DNA of 64,000 bases, from assembly GCA_023512345.1 (NCBI GenBank), contig JAILZT010000007.1, positions 186,001 through 250,000 on the forward strand. Reading direction: 5' to 3'. The DNA is from Paenibacillus sp. (GTDB lineage: Bacteria; Bacillota; Bacilli; Paenibacillales; Paenibacillaceae). Position 1 is the stretch's first letter. Each line of letters begins with the position of its first letter. Below the pieces are notes generated by a model. It did not search any database and was not told where the DNA came from. It saw nothing but the letters and a program-made list of their open reading frames with translations. Shown piece by piece: positions 16,818-25,465 of the stretch. The translations under genes and the position numbers were made by a program.

Positions 16818-17339
16818 ATGTCTATTAATATTCGAACTGAAACTAAGGAAGATTACATTCAAGTCTACGCTGTCAATTTCATGGCTTTTGGAGATCGTGA
16901 GAATGAGGCTAAATTAGTTGAACGAATAAGAGAATCACAATATTTTGTTCCGCATCTCTCTATTGTCGCAGAAAATGATAATGAAATCGTAGGGCATTTA
17001 TTAATGAGCAAAGCAAACGTAGTTGAAGGGAATAGTAAACATGAAGTGATCGTTTTAGCGCCTATTGCTGTTAAACCAGATTTTCAAAAACAAGGAATAG
17101 GGGAGCAATTGATTTGCGAGGGATTAAAGAGATGTAAAGAGTCTAACTATAATCTTATATTGTTAATAGGCCATCCTACATATTATCCGAAATTCGGATT
17201 TAAACCTGCGAGAACCTATGGATTAGAATTAAAGCAATTCCAGGTTCCAGATGAAGTATTTATGGTGTGTGAATTGAAAGAGAATGAATTATGTTCTATT
17301 AAAGGTGAGTTAATATATCCAGAGGCTTTTTTTGAGTAG
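16818..17339 (+). CDS. YhbS-like GNAT family N-acetyltransferase
   Basis: A 173-residue acetyltransferase. The acetyl-CoA site is VLAPIAVKPDFQKQGIGEQLI, with the later YYPKFGFKPARTYGL segment typical of the YhbS/COG3153 group. Start ATG 16818 after TAGGAGGG. Acceptor unknown. Confidence 0.88.
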   Translation: MSINIRTETKEDYIQVYAVNFMAFGDRENEAKLVERIRESQYFVPHLSIVAENDNEIVGHLLMSKANVVEGNSKHEVIVLAPIAVKPDFQKQGIGEQLICEGLKRCKESNYNLILLIGHPTYYPKFGFKPARTYGLELKQFQVPDEVFMVCELKENELCSIKGELIYPEAFFE

Positions 17340-17377
17340 AAAATGTAAGCCTTAACATCGACCACAGGAGGGTTGAA

Positions 17378-18136
17378 ATGTTCGAAATTATTGATGTCCA
17401 TAACGGAAATGTAGATGAAAAAGGATTTTTCTGTATGAGAAGTAAACCTAAATCTAAAGGATATCAGAACAAGCTAGCATGGCTAAAACAGAGATTTCAA
17501 GAAGATTTGAAATTAAAGATTATTGAAGAGGATGGACAACCCAAAGGATTTATAGAATATATGCCAAGCGAAGTAGCTTGGAGAGGAATAAACGGGAATA
17601 ATTATCTGATCATTCATTGCCTTTGGATTGTGGGTAGAGGAAAAGGTAAGGGTTACGGATCCAAATTGCTTGAAGCCTGTATAAATGATGCAAAATCACA
17701 AGGGAAATCTGGAGTGGCCATGATAACTAGTTCGGAAACATGGTTAGCGGATAAATCTTTTTTTATGAAGTTTGGTTTTGAATCTGTAGAACAAGCATCA
17801 CCTTGCTTTGAATTAATTGTTAAGAGATTTGATGAGGAACCCATACCGAGATTTAATGTGGGTTGGGATGAGCGGGCTAGTGAGTATATAGAGGGTATAA
17901 CCATTTTAAAATCTGACCAATGTCCCTATATTGAGGATGCCGTGAAAATGATTCTTGAAGTGGCAGAAGAAAGGTCCATTCAATCACAAGTAATCGATTT
18001 GACGGACTGTGAACAAGCACAAAGTGCTCCCTCTGCTTATGGGGTGTTTAATGTGATTTTAAATGGTCGAGTACTTACATATCATCCAGTTACCAAGCGG
18101 GAATTTAATAAACTACTAGATATGAGTGGAGTGTGA
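17378..18136 (+). CDS. yoaP: YoaP-like GNAT N-acetyltransferase
   Basis: A 252-residue two-domain protein, close to the 251 residues of Bacillus subtilis YoaP. Residues about 40-145 are a GNAT domain with VGRGKGKGYGSKLLEACINDA. The C-terminal 100 residues, with VGWDERASEYIEGITILKSDQCPYI and APSAYGVFNVILNGRVLTYHP, match the YoaP-like domain. Biological acceptor unknown. Start ATG 17378 after CAGGAGGG; stop overlaps the next GTG. Confidence 0.85.
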   Translation: MFEIIDVHNGNVDEKGFFCMRSKPKSKGYQNKLAWLKQRFQEDLKLKIIEEDGQPKGFIEYMPSEVAWRGINGNNYLIIHCLWIVGRGKGKGYGSKLLEACINDAKSQGKSGVAMITSSETWLADKSFFMKFGFESVEQASPCFELIVKRFDEEPIPRFNVGWDERASEYIEGITILKSDQCPYIEDAVKMILEVAEERSIQSQVIDLTDCEQAQSAPSAYGVFNVILNGRVLTYHPVTKREFNKLLDMSGV

Positions 18137-18345
18137 ATGTAGTGATAATGACTAAGAAAAAGATTGCTGCATATTCCTTACTCATATCAATCATTTCTTT
18201 AGGTGTTACTTTCGGACTTTTGATCATGTTCTATGGAAGTGATAGTTGGAAGATTAATATAGCGGTCTCACTAATCTTATCAGTCATAACCTACTTTTCA
18301 AGTTATCGTAGCTTATTTAAAGCATTTAATTATGATGTGAACTGA
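18133..18345 (+). CDS. small two-helix membrane protein
   Basis: A 70-residue protein with two hydrophobic segments. GTG 18133 overlaps the yoaP stop (GTGA), so it is coupled to it. No family recognised. Confidence 0.6.
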   Translation: MNVVIMTKKKIAAYSLLISIISLGVTFGLLIMFYGSDSWKINIAVSLILSVITYFSSYRSLFKAFNYDVN

Positions 18346-18388
18346 ATCAATAATAGTGATATAAATTAAAACTGAAGGAGATAAAATC

Positions 18389-18946
18389 ATGAGTGAATTC
18401 AGCGAAAGCTATCACCTGCTAACCAATAACCAACAAGAAGGAATAAGCTTACTTCAAAATGCGGGTATCGGTGGCTTTGTATTTCCAGAAACAAATAACT
18501 GGGTGACCTTACTACCTGAAGGGGATATTTTTGAGCTAAACAATGAATTAATCTCACACAATCCAGGGGTATTGCTACACTATATTTATGCTGAAGATCA
18601 TGGCTGGTCGCTTAGTGTTTTTGAAGGTACAAATCGAACGTTTCATTATGAATGTACCTGGGAAGAGGAAGTGGAAAATAATTATCAAGAGATCAATAAG
18701 AGTAAAATCATTGAAATTATTAATAGAAATCCTAGTAAAGAGAATGATATAACAGCTTTTGAAATCTCAAAGTACTTTAAAATAAGTACTCCAGAAGAAT
18801 TATTTGAACTTATTCCTGCCTATCGAGTTGCAGAATTAATCGGCTTAAAGAATTTTGAATGGTTATCCTATGAATATATGGAAATGGATCAGAATGATAA
18901 TGCCAACATGCTCAGTGAAAAAGGCATAATAATAGTCAAACCGTAA
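18389..18946 (+). CDS. hypothetical protein
   Basis: A 185-residue acidic soluble protein with many Asn and Glu residues. Start ATG 18389 after GAAGGAG. Segments AGIGGFVFPETNNWVTLLPEG and VLLHYIYAEDHGWSLSVFEG look like a mixed alpha/beta fold; the C-terminal part is helical. I do not recognise it. Confidence 0.65.
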   Translation: MSEFSESYHLLTNNQQEGISLLQNAGIGGFVFPETNNWVTLLPEGDIFELNNELISHNPGVLLHYIYAEDHGWSLSVFEGTNRTFHYECTWEEEVENNYQEINKSKIIEIINRNPSKENDITAFEISKYFKISTPEELFELIPAYRVAELIGLKNFEWLSYEYMEMDQNDNANMLSEKGIIIVKP

Positions 18947-18972
18947 GATGTTAATAGATTGGGGAATAAGCC

Positions 18973-19207
18973 GTGGCTCTGGATGGGTATTTACGTAACG
19001 TGAAGAATGAAAGACTATATTATTTTCCGATTGATGATGACTTTCATGCAGCGATTTATCAGAATCATAAAATTTGGAATAGTTATATTCAGTTAAGAAA
19101 ATTAAAGGACTATTATGGGACGGCAAAGTTCAATGAAAAAGAAGTTAAGGTTTGTTAAAAAATTAAGAGATGTAAACATAGTAAATGCTATATTTGTTGG
19201 GGATTGA
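18973..19207 (+). pseudogene. frameshifted small hypothetical gene
   Basis: GTG 18973 opens a 61-residue frame (MALDGYLRNVKNERLYYF...) that ends at 19158. A second frame continues the coding character from 19151 to 19207 (FVKKLRDVNIVNAIFVGD). The switch falls near an A-run at about 19134-19140. I think one longer gene of about 75-120 residues has been broken by a small indel. A short intact gene is possible but less likely. Confidence 0.45.
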
Positions 19208-19262
19208 ATTATTAGAGCTGCTATTACGTTAGAAAGAGACAGGTGAAGGTGGAGATATCCCT

Positions 19263-19502
19263 TTGAAGAAATATACTGAAATTGGATTTGGGAATCGATG
19301 GTTTATTAGAACCGAATTCGAACATTCTGACGGATCTGAGAGCGAAATCAAAGGAATAACAAGACCATTTCAGCTGAAATCAATTTACTTAAGAATCTGG
19401 ATAGGAAGGACCGTGTTGATAATAGATTCAAAAGAGGGTATTAAGTGGGCTTCAAAGGATAGAAGAAAACTGAAATTAATCATAGGATTTTATGGTACAT
19501 GA
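19263..19502 (+). CDS. DUF3977 family protein
   Basis: A 79-residue soluble protein from TTG 19263, eight bases after GGTGGAG. The opening KKYTEIGFGNRWFIRTEFE and the later IYLRIWIGRTVLIIDSKEG match DUF3977. Function unknown. A short remnant of another gene overlaps its 3' end. Confidence 0.75.
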   Translation: MKKYTEIGFGNRWFIRTEFEHSDGSESEIKGITRPFQLKSIYLRIWIGRTVLIIDSKEGIKWASKDRRKLKLIIGFYGT

Positions 19503-19590
19503 AGGCAAACAAGTATTCCTAATCACTCTGAAATCACGACACAGAGACCAACTAGCAAAAGACGAATTAATACAAATTGCTCAAACCTAG
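19492..19590 (+). pseudogene. coding remnant, DUF4367-like C-terminus
   Basis: A 32-codon frame begins inside the 3' end of the DUF3977 gene and reads VFLITLKSRHRDQLAKDELIQ before TAG at 19588. The ending L.KDELI.IA is what I expect at the C-terminus of DUF4367/anti-sigma-like proteins. It has no binding site of its own and looks like the tail of a deleted gene. Confidence 0.45.
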
Positions 19591-19645
19591 AAAATTAAAT
19601 AAAACCGAAAGGTGACAGTATTTAATTCGATAAGGGGTGATTATT

Positions 19646-20182
19646 CTGAAACGAATAGCGATAGATATGGATGAAGTAATAGCAGATTTTCAATTGAAAC
19701 ACTTGAACTTGTACAATGATAATTTTGATGAATCACTAACCATTGAAGAATTACATGGAAAAAGGCTATGGGATTTACGCCCTCATCTGGCTAAGGAAAT
19801 TCTAGCCTACGTTGATGATCCAACCTATTTCCGTGATCTTAGAGTTATTGAAGAAAGCCAACAAGTAATTCGAGAATTACATCAGCATTACGAAATTTTC
19901 ATCGTAACTGCGGCTATGGAGCACCCATCGTCATTTACAGCGAAATATGAATGGCTTAAAGAGCATTTTCCATTTTTGTCGGATAATAATTTTGTGTTTT
20001 GCGGAGATAAGAGCATTATCCTTGCAGATTATCTAATTGATGATAGTCCCAAGAATCTAAAACAATTTCTAGGGCAAGGACTTTTGTTTACGGCACCACA
20101 CAATATTTATGAAACTGAATATGTCCGAGTTCATAATTGGAAAGAAGTTAGGGAGTATTTTCTAAATGAAGGAATAGTTTGA
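19646..20182 (+). CDS. 5'(3')-deoxyribonucleotidase-like HAD protein
   Basis: A 178-residue phosphatase of the NT5C type. The nucleophile motif is IAIDMDEVIADF, the second motif IFIVTAAMEHP, and the third DYLIDDSPKNL. It hydrolyses nucleoside monophosphates. The start is unusual: GTG 19637 lies inside the binding site AAGGGGTGA, and the family begins with Lys-Arg-Ile-Ala, which points to CTG 19646. I give that start with low certainty. Confidence 0.8.
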   Translation: MKRIAIDMDEVIADFQLKHLNLYNDNFDESLTIEELHGKRLWDLRPHLAKEILAYVDDPTYFRDLRVIEESQQVIRELHQHYEIFIVTAAMEHPSSFTAKYEWLKEHFPFLSDNNFVFCGDKSIILADYLIDDSPKNLKQFLGQGLLFTAPHNIYETEYVRVHNWKEVREYFLNEGIV

Positions 20183-20347
20183 TTATTCTAATCCATTATG
20201 GAGGTGAATTTTAAAAAAACCATACGGAGAAAACGGATAAAATATATATATGAATTCTTACCATTACCATTTATTAGGGGTAGTGGTATATTTGTATATA
20301 AAGGATTTTATTCCCAAAGATCTAGGTCACAAGGAAGGAAAGAAAAA

Positions 20348-20962
20348 ATGACTTGGAGCCAAGCGCTAGATACATTTTGTACTCTATATACAGAATCCAA
20401 TTTAAAGTGTGAATGGATAGTAGTCGGTTCTGTTGCCTCTGTATTGCAAAAGGCCGATATGGCTCCAAATGATCTTGATATATATGTTCAGGATTTAAAG
20501 GATTTGATTAAGATAACAATCCTGCTTGAACAATTTAGTTTAAGTACTAAAAGTGAGCTTTCTTATATGGATTCAGAATGGTTGTCTTCACTAGAAGAAC
20601 CGTACTTTACTCAATCTTTTCCTTCGGGATTCGTCTGGTCTAAAGCAAAATGGAAAATACAAGGTTTCAATGTAGAGGTAGTACAAATATCAGATTCAGC
20701 TGGGATATCGGATTCTGATTCGGGAGATGGAATTTGGGAAGGTGGAAAGTATATTTGGGCACTAGCCAAATATGTTGATTTTGGAAATCATAATATTCCA
20801 CTTGTTCCATTAGAAATTCAGCTTGAATCAAATCTCAGAAGGAGCAGGCAAGACCGAGTGGATGCCATTATAGATGCATTAAGGATATATGGGTATGACA
20901 GAGAGTTATTATTAAAAGCTTTATCTAACACCAATAAAGAACAACTGAGAGATTTTATATAG
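20348..20962 (+). CDS. nucleotidyltransferase-fold protein
   Basis: A 204-residue soluble protein. The frame is open from 20198, but ATG 20348 follows AAGGAAGGAAAG and begins the recognisable domain. WIVVGSVASVLQKADMAPNDLDIYVQD has the GS...DxD signature of the nucleotidyltransferase fold, and FNVEVVQIS supplies a later acidic strand. It may be a kinase-like or antibiotic-modifying enzyme, or an antitoxin-type MNT protein; no partner is adjacent. The 165 bases upstream contain no other gene I can support. Confidence 0.7.
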   Translation: MTWSQALDTFCTLYTESNLKCEWIVVGSVASVLQKADMAPNDLDIYVQDLKDLIKITILLEQFSLSTKSELSYMDSEWLSSLEEPYFTQSFPSGFVWSKAKWKIQGFNVEVVQISDSAGISDSDSGDGIWEGGKYIWALAKYVDFGNHNIPLVPLEIQLESNLRRSRQDRVDAIIDALRIYGYDRELLLKALSNTNKEQLRDFI

Positions 20963-20988
20963 CACAACATGAGGGATGGTGACTTTAG

Positions 20989-21639
20989 GTGGTAAGAGTG
21001 TGGAAATATTTAATGCTGTTTGCTGGCTTTTGGATCCTCTACGGAGTAATCGATATGGTTACTAGTTTATTAAAAAATGAAAATATAAATGTCCATACCA
21101 GTTATTTACTATTGAGTATGAACTTAGTGTTTTTCACTGCACAAAATCATTATAGGAACTCTAAAACTCAAGATAATCAGAGTAATGAAAAAACAACAAA
21201 ACAATTCGTTCATAGACCAACACTCTACATCTTTATCGGATTATTTATTAGCTTATTAGTATTCGTTATTACTTTCTATAGAGAAAAGGAAGTCACTGTA
21301 GAGATAATAGACTCTGAAAACACCCCGAAACAAGTGGCTGAAATTATAAATACTAAAGGGAAAGAATTTGAATTGTTAACCTTTCAACATGATGACTGGA
21401 CCTATTTATATTACAGAATTCCACTTGGATATTATTCTATCGAAATAAAAGTCACCGATAAAAAGGATTATTACTTGGCACATTCAATCGTTAATTATGC
21501 TTCAGATGAACTATACGTGAATAAAGAAAGACTAGTAAGATTTAAACCGACGGAGGAAAAAAGTTTACAACTTAAAGAGACGAATAGAGTACCTGAACTG
21601 ATAGAAACCATTATGAAAGAAGAGAGTGATCCCAATTGA
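20989..21639 (+). CDS. membrane protein with extracytoplasmic domain, unknown
   Basis: A 216-residue protein. GTG 20989 lies about ten bases after GAGGGATGG. Three hydrophobic segments (about 4-22, 36-50 and 78-98) precede an extracytoplasmic domain of about 110 residues with alternating hydrophobic and polar residues. No family recognised. Its stop overlaps the next start. Confidence 0.65.
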   Translation: MVRVWKYLMLFAGFWILYGVIDMVTSLLKNENINVHTSYLLLSMNLVFFTAQNHYRNSKTQDNQSNEKTTKQFVHRPTLYIFIGLFISLLVFVITFYREKEVTVEIIDSENTPKQVAEIINTKGKEFELLTFQHDDWTYLYYRIPLGYYSIEIKVTDKKDYYLAHSIVNYASDELYVNKERLVRFKPTEEKSLQLKETNRVPELIETIMKEESDPN

Positions 21640-21800
21640 AACGATGGCCTTTTTATATCATACCCATACTATTTCTAACAAAGTTAGTAGACATTTTTTT
21701 CTATAAAGAATATTCAACATGGAATATAACCTATACATTTTTAATGCTGATCGTTTTTGGTTTTTGGGTGTATGCCTATCAGAAGAAAAAACCTAAATAA
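21636..21800 (+). CDS. small two-helix membrane protein
   Basis: A 54-residue protein: LKRWPFYIIPILFLTKLVD, a short polar turn, then a second hydrophobic segment and a basic tail (YQKKKPK). TTG 21636 overlaps the previous TGA as TTGA. The coupling and topology suggest it works with the preceding membrane protein. Confidence 0.6.
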   Translation: MKRWPFYIIPILFLTKLVDIFFYKEYSTWNITYTFLMLIVFGFWVYAYQKKKPK

Positions 21801-21827
21801 GATTGAAATGATCTGGAGGGGAAATGG

Positions 21828-22292
21828 ATGGAAACAAGTCAGAAATATCATGTATTAGCAAGAGGTGTAATTGTATCAAAAGATCACTTATTAGTAGCTC
21901 ATTGTATAGGGATGGATAATACTTTTTTGCCTGGTGGTCATGTTGAATTTCATGAAGGAATCAAGGAGGCTTTATCTAGAGAAGTCTGGGAAGAAATAGG
22001 CCTGAAATGTAAAGTCAAACAATACATAGGAGCGGTAGAAGCGGACCACGAAGATGAGAGGTTTTACCATCAAGAAATCAATCACTTATTTATCACTGAA
22101 TTAGAGGATATGGAGTATGTTCAAAATCCAGAGTCAAAAGAAGCGCATTTAGAATTTTACTGGATACCTATTCATGAATTAGATGAACATAATCTTCTCC
22201 CCACACCCGTAAGAAAAGTAATAAGAAACTATGTTAACAAAGTTGAAGGTCCTTTTTTTGAAAGTACATTCGAGGAATTAAAGGATACATAA
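21828..22292 (+). CDS. Nudix hydrolase
   Basis: A 154-residue hydrolase with a complete Nudix box, starting at the Gly of GGHVEFHEGIKEAL and ending REVWEEIGL. It cleaves nucleoside diphosphates linked to another moiety. Start ATG 21828 after CTGGAGGGG. It ends one base before the next gene, an aminoglycoside-phosphotransferase-like kinase. Confidence 0.92.
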   Translation: METSQKYHVLARGVIVSKDHLLVAHCIGMDNTFLPGGHVEFHEGIKEALSREVWEEIGLKCKVKQYIGAVEADHEDERFYHQEINHLFITELEDMEYVQNPESKEAHLEFYWIPIHELDEHNLLPTPVRKVIRNYVNKVEGPFFESTFEELKDT

Positions 22293-22293
22293 G

Positions 22294-23307
22294 ATGATGC
22301 CAAATATACACTACCATTTGCAATTTGATAAACTGTGTACTCTTTTGCAACTTGGGGAGATAATTCGTGAACCGGAAACGATATCTGGTGGGCTTTTACA
22401 CAGAATGTATACAATCGAGACCACGCTAGGAAAATATGCCGTTAAAGCACTAAACCCTCAAATTATGCTAAGGCCTGTGGCTATGCAGCACTTCATCCAT
22501 TCTGAACGAATTGTCACTATGTTAGCTAATAATATCCCGGCTCTTCCTGCTAAGAAATTCAGAGGCACTTCCTTACAAGAAATAGAGAACCAGTACTATC
22601 TAGTGTTTGATTGGGTAGAGGGCACTAGTCTAAAACCAAATGAAATTAAAGCATTGCATTGTGAGAAAATGGGTGCGATTTTATCTGATATACATATGAT
22701 GGATTTTTCAGGGTTAGGGGTAAAGAATGACGGGCCTGATCACGTAGAGTTAACGGACTGGAGTTACTATTTACAGAAAGGACTAGAAGATAAATCAGAA
22801 TGGGCGAACTTGCTGCTCGAAAATATAGATAAGCTAAATGAATGGAATGCCCTGGCGAATACATCAGCAAAACTACTTGCCTCAGAGTTGATTATTAGTC
22901 ATAGGGATTTAGATCCTAAAAATGTGATGTGGCGCCAAAATAACCCCTTTCTTATTGATTGGGAGTCAGCTGGTTATATCCATCCGATGCAAGATCTGAT
23001 TGAAACTGCTATTTACTGGTCCGAAAATGAAATGGGCAATGTGGATAAAGAGAGATTTTTTGCATTTATTGATGGATATAAGTTGAAATGCGTGAATTTG
23101 GAAGCCAATTGGGGGATAGTGTTAGCCAATGGTTTTTTAGGGAAATTAGGTTGGCTGGAATATAGTTTGAAAAGGTCTTTATGGATTGAATGTACTGACG
23201 AAGAAGAACAGATGATGGGAACTGCGCAGGTTAAAGGAACGATAGACGATATTAGACGTTATGCGGATAGGATATCTGAATTAGAGGAATGGCTGCATGC
23301 TACATAA
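22294..23307 (+). CDS. aminoglycoside phosphotransferase-like kinase
   Basis: A 337-residue protein of the APH/choline-kinase fold. The catalytic loop ISHRDLDPKNVMW and the metal-binding FLIDWESAG are intact, and the N-lobe has ISGGLLHRMYTIET. Such proteins phosphorylate small-molecule hydroxyls; a resistance role cannot be assumed. It begins right after the Nudix gene, so the two are co-translated. Confidence 0.85.
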   Translation: MMPNIHYHLQFDKLCTLLQLGEIIREPETISGGLLHRMYTIETTLGKYAVKALNPQIMLRPVAMQHFIHSERIVTMLANNIPALPAKKFRGTSLQEIENQYYLVFDWVEGTSLKPNEIKALHCEKMGAILSDIHMMDFSGLGVKNDGPDHVELTDWSYYLQKGLEDKSEWANLLLENIDKLNEWNALANTSAKLLASELIISHRDLDPKNVMWRQNNPFLIDWESAGYIHPMQDLIETAIYWSENEMGNVDKERFFAFIDGYKLKCVNLEANWGIVLANGFLGKLGWLEYSLKRSLWIECTDEEEQMMGTAQVKGTIDDIRRYADRISELEEWLHAT

Positions 23308-23328
23308 TCAAGATTGGAGTAGATCAAT

Positions 23329-23748
23329 TTGAATTTACAGATTATACATGAAGTAAATGGTATTCAAAAAGATTATGTGAGAAATAAGATAAGAGATTAC
23401 AATTACATGCATTTTCCAGATGAGTTGAAGGGTAGATATCAAGAGGTTAATCTGTTGTTGCAAGACACAGAAGGCAATTTGTGTGGTGGAATCATCGGGG
23501 AGATTTGTTGGAACTGGTTGGAAATTCATTATCTATATGTTGAGCAAGAATACCGCAAATTAGGATACGGCAAGAAGCTAATGTCGGAAGTTGAAAAAAT
23601 AGCTAAAGATAAACAATGTGAATTTATTAAAGTGGATACATTGAGTTTTCAAGCACTGGATTTTTATAAGAAGGATGGCTATGAAGTATTTGGTGTGATC
23701 CAAAATGCGGGTAGGCATACTCATTATTACTTAAAGAAAAATATATAA
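23329..23748 (+). CDS. GNAT family N-acetyltransferase
   Basis: A 139-residue acetyltransferase from TTG 23329. The core YLYVEQEYRKLGYGKKLMSEVEKIA and the later LDFYKKDGYEVFGVI are standard GNAT motifs A and B. Acceptor unknown. Confidence 0.88.
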   Translation: MNLQIIHEVNGIQKDYVRNKIRDYNYMHFPDELKGRYQEVNLLLQDTEGNLCGGIIGEICWNWLEIHYLYVEQEYRKLGYGKKLMSEVEKIAKDKQCEFIKVDTLSFQALDFYKKDGYEVFGVIQNAGRHTHYYLKKNI

Positions 23749-23789
23749 TTACCGTAACCAAATACTAGAGCCAAGGAGATGTTAATTAG

Positions 23790-24845
23790 GTGCTTACAAA
23801 TTCAAAAATATATGAACGTATGAAGCATTTTAATGTAGCAGGTCTGAGTATTGCTGAGATCGATGATAGCATTCTGAGTGTAGTTGAAGGATTCGGATTA
23901 ACTGAAGTTGGAGGGACTAAAAGAGTCAACCTCAACACTATTTTTAATGCATGTTCAATAAGTAAATTCGCTACAGCGATGTTAACTTTGGAATTGGTTA
24001 GTAGAGGGATTCTTGAACTAGATCAAGATGTTAATGAAAGACTCTTATCATGGAAAGTTCCTGAGACCATACATACACAAAGTAAAAAAGTGACATTACG
24101 AAATTTACTTAGTCATCAATCCGGCTTTAAGGATCCAGAAGGGAGCTTTGCTGAATATAATTCAACGGATGGTATTCCAACTATGCGCGATATTTTTATG
24201 GGCAAAACTTCTTATTTTCCAGAACCTTTACAAGTGATGAACGAGCCTGGAAGTGGTTTTCAGTATTCGGACGCAGGTTACTGTGTTATTCAGCAACTTA
24301 TAGAAGATGCTACTGGTAAGCCTTTTGAAGTTCTTATGATAGAGTTAATATTCGAACCCTTATTGATGAACAATACTACGCTCGAATATACCATTCCAGA
24401 TCAAGATCATTCACATTTTGCAAGTGGCCATAATAAAGAGGGTGTTATAGTCCAAGGTATGTACCCTATTTATCCATATCCAGCAGCAGCAGGACTTTGG
24501 TCTACGCCTACAGATTTAGCGAATCTGGCCATTGAAATGATTTATTCTTTGAATGGTTCTGGAAAGCTTAATATCACTCGAAAATTAATAAACGAAATGA
24601 TTACTCCTCAGTACAGTGCTAAGTGGGTAGGTCTTGGGGTCTTTCTTGACCATTCTGGAATACATCTTGAGGTTACCTCGTTAGGTTGGGGAATTGGATA
24701 TCAAAGTATGATGATTGTTCATCCACATCTAGGTAAGGGTGCTGTTGTGATGACAAATACTGACTTAGGTGTACATCAGACTAAGGGAATCATTGGTGAA
24801 ATTATAAGAAGGAAAGATGAAGAATGGAAGGAACAAATTCAATGA
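23790..24845 (+). CDS. serine hydrolase, class C beta-lactamase-like
   Basis: A 351-residue protein of the beta-lactamase/DD-peptidase fold. The SxxK motif is SISK (in ACSISKFATAM); the second motif reads YSD (QYSDAGYCVIQQL) where Tyr-x-Asn is usual. There is no signal peptide, so it is probably an intracellular esterase or peptidase, not a lactamase. GTG 23790 lies eleven bases after AAGGAG. It overlaps the next gene by four bases. Confidence 0.82.
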   Translation: MLTNSKIYERMKHFNVAGLSIAEIDDSILSVVEGFGLTEVGGTKRVNLNTIFNACSISKFATAMLTLELVSRGILELDQDVNERLLSWKVPETIHTQSKKVTLRNLLSHQSGFKDPEGSFAEYNSTDGIPTMRDIFMGKTSYFPEPLQVMNEPGSGFQYSDAGYCVIQQLIEDATGKPFEVLMIELIFEPLLMNNTTLEYTIPDQDHSHFASGHNKEGVIVQGMYPIYPYPAAAGLWSTPTDLANLAIEMIYSLNGSGKLNITRKLINEMITPQYSAKWVGLGVFLDHSGIHLEVTSLGWGIGYQSMMIVHPHLGKGAVVMTNTDLGVHQTKGIIGEIIRRKDEEWKEQIQ

Positions 24846-25342
24846 ACGTCAGATTAGCCTCTGTAAATGATATTGAAGGTATTGCTCGGGTACATGTGGA
24901 CAGTTGGAAATCTACTTATCATGGAATACTACCTGATACAGTTTTGGCTAATATATCAATAGAGACACGAATCAATAACTGGAAATTGATTTTAAATAAC
25001 TTACATCAAGATGAGGTCATTTATATAATTGAGGATGATTCCGGTAATATTGTTGGATTTGTTCATGGTGGGAAGTGCAGAGAAATGGAGTATGATTTTG
25101 AATTGTACGCTCTATATTTATTGAAAACAGCACAAGGAAATGGTTATGGAAAACTGCTTTTTAATAAGATAGTTCAAACACTACAACAAAGAAACTATCA
25201 ATCATTAATGTTGTGGGTTCTAGAAGAAAACCCATCTATTTATTTCTACAAGAGGCTAGGTGGACAATACATTACTAAGAAAGAAATAAAGATCGGAGAA
25301 GTTAAATTCACTGAAATAGCTCTGGGATGGAACCGTGGGTGA
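24842..25342 (+). CDS. GNAT family N-acetyltransferase
   Basis: A 166-residue acetyltransferase. ATG 24842 overlaps the hydrolase stop (ATGA) and lies eight bases after GGAAGGA; ATG 24824 is too early. MNVRLASVNDIEGIARVHVD is the usual opening, and LYLLKTAQGNGYGKLLF is the acetyl-CoA loop. After its TGA the same frame stays open for 40 more codons (see 25343). Confidence 0.88.
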   Translation: MNVRLASVNDIEGIARVHVDSWKSTYHGILPDTVLANISIETRINNWKLILNNLHQDEVIYIIEDDSGNIVGFVHGGKCREMEYDFELYALYLLKTAQGNGYGKLLFNKIVQTLQQRNYQSLMLWVLEENPSIYFYKRLGGQYITKKEIKIGEVKFTEIALGWNRG

Positions 25343-25465
25343 ATTAAAGAGAAAGTAGAACAAAGATTTAATAGGCTATATAAAGAGCACATTCATACAG
25401 ATCAATTAAGTACTAATGAAATCATAAATAAAATCCTAACGAGAATAGGACGGACTAACTTATGA
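25343..25465 (+). pseudogene. start-less coding remnant after GNAT gene
   Basis: Directly after the acetyltransferase TGA, the same frame encodes 40 codons of protein-like sequence (KEKVEQRFNRLYKEHIHTD...) ending in a TGA that overlaps the next ATG as ATGA. It has no start codon. The coupling overlap suggests that this is the C-terminus of a lost gene, joined in frame to the acetyltransferase by a deletion. A nonsense change in a longer acetyltransferase is the alternative. Confidence 0.45.

Noticed and set aside
20198..20347. N-terminal extension of the nucleotidyltransferase gene
   Set aside because: The segment is basic and unlike the domain; ATG 20348 has a strong binding site.
22294..23307. 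Calling the APH-fold gene an aminoglycoside resistance gene
   Set aside because: The fold covers many small-molecule kinases, and no residue pattern specific to an aminoglycoside class is visible.
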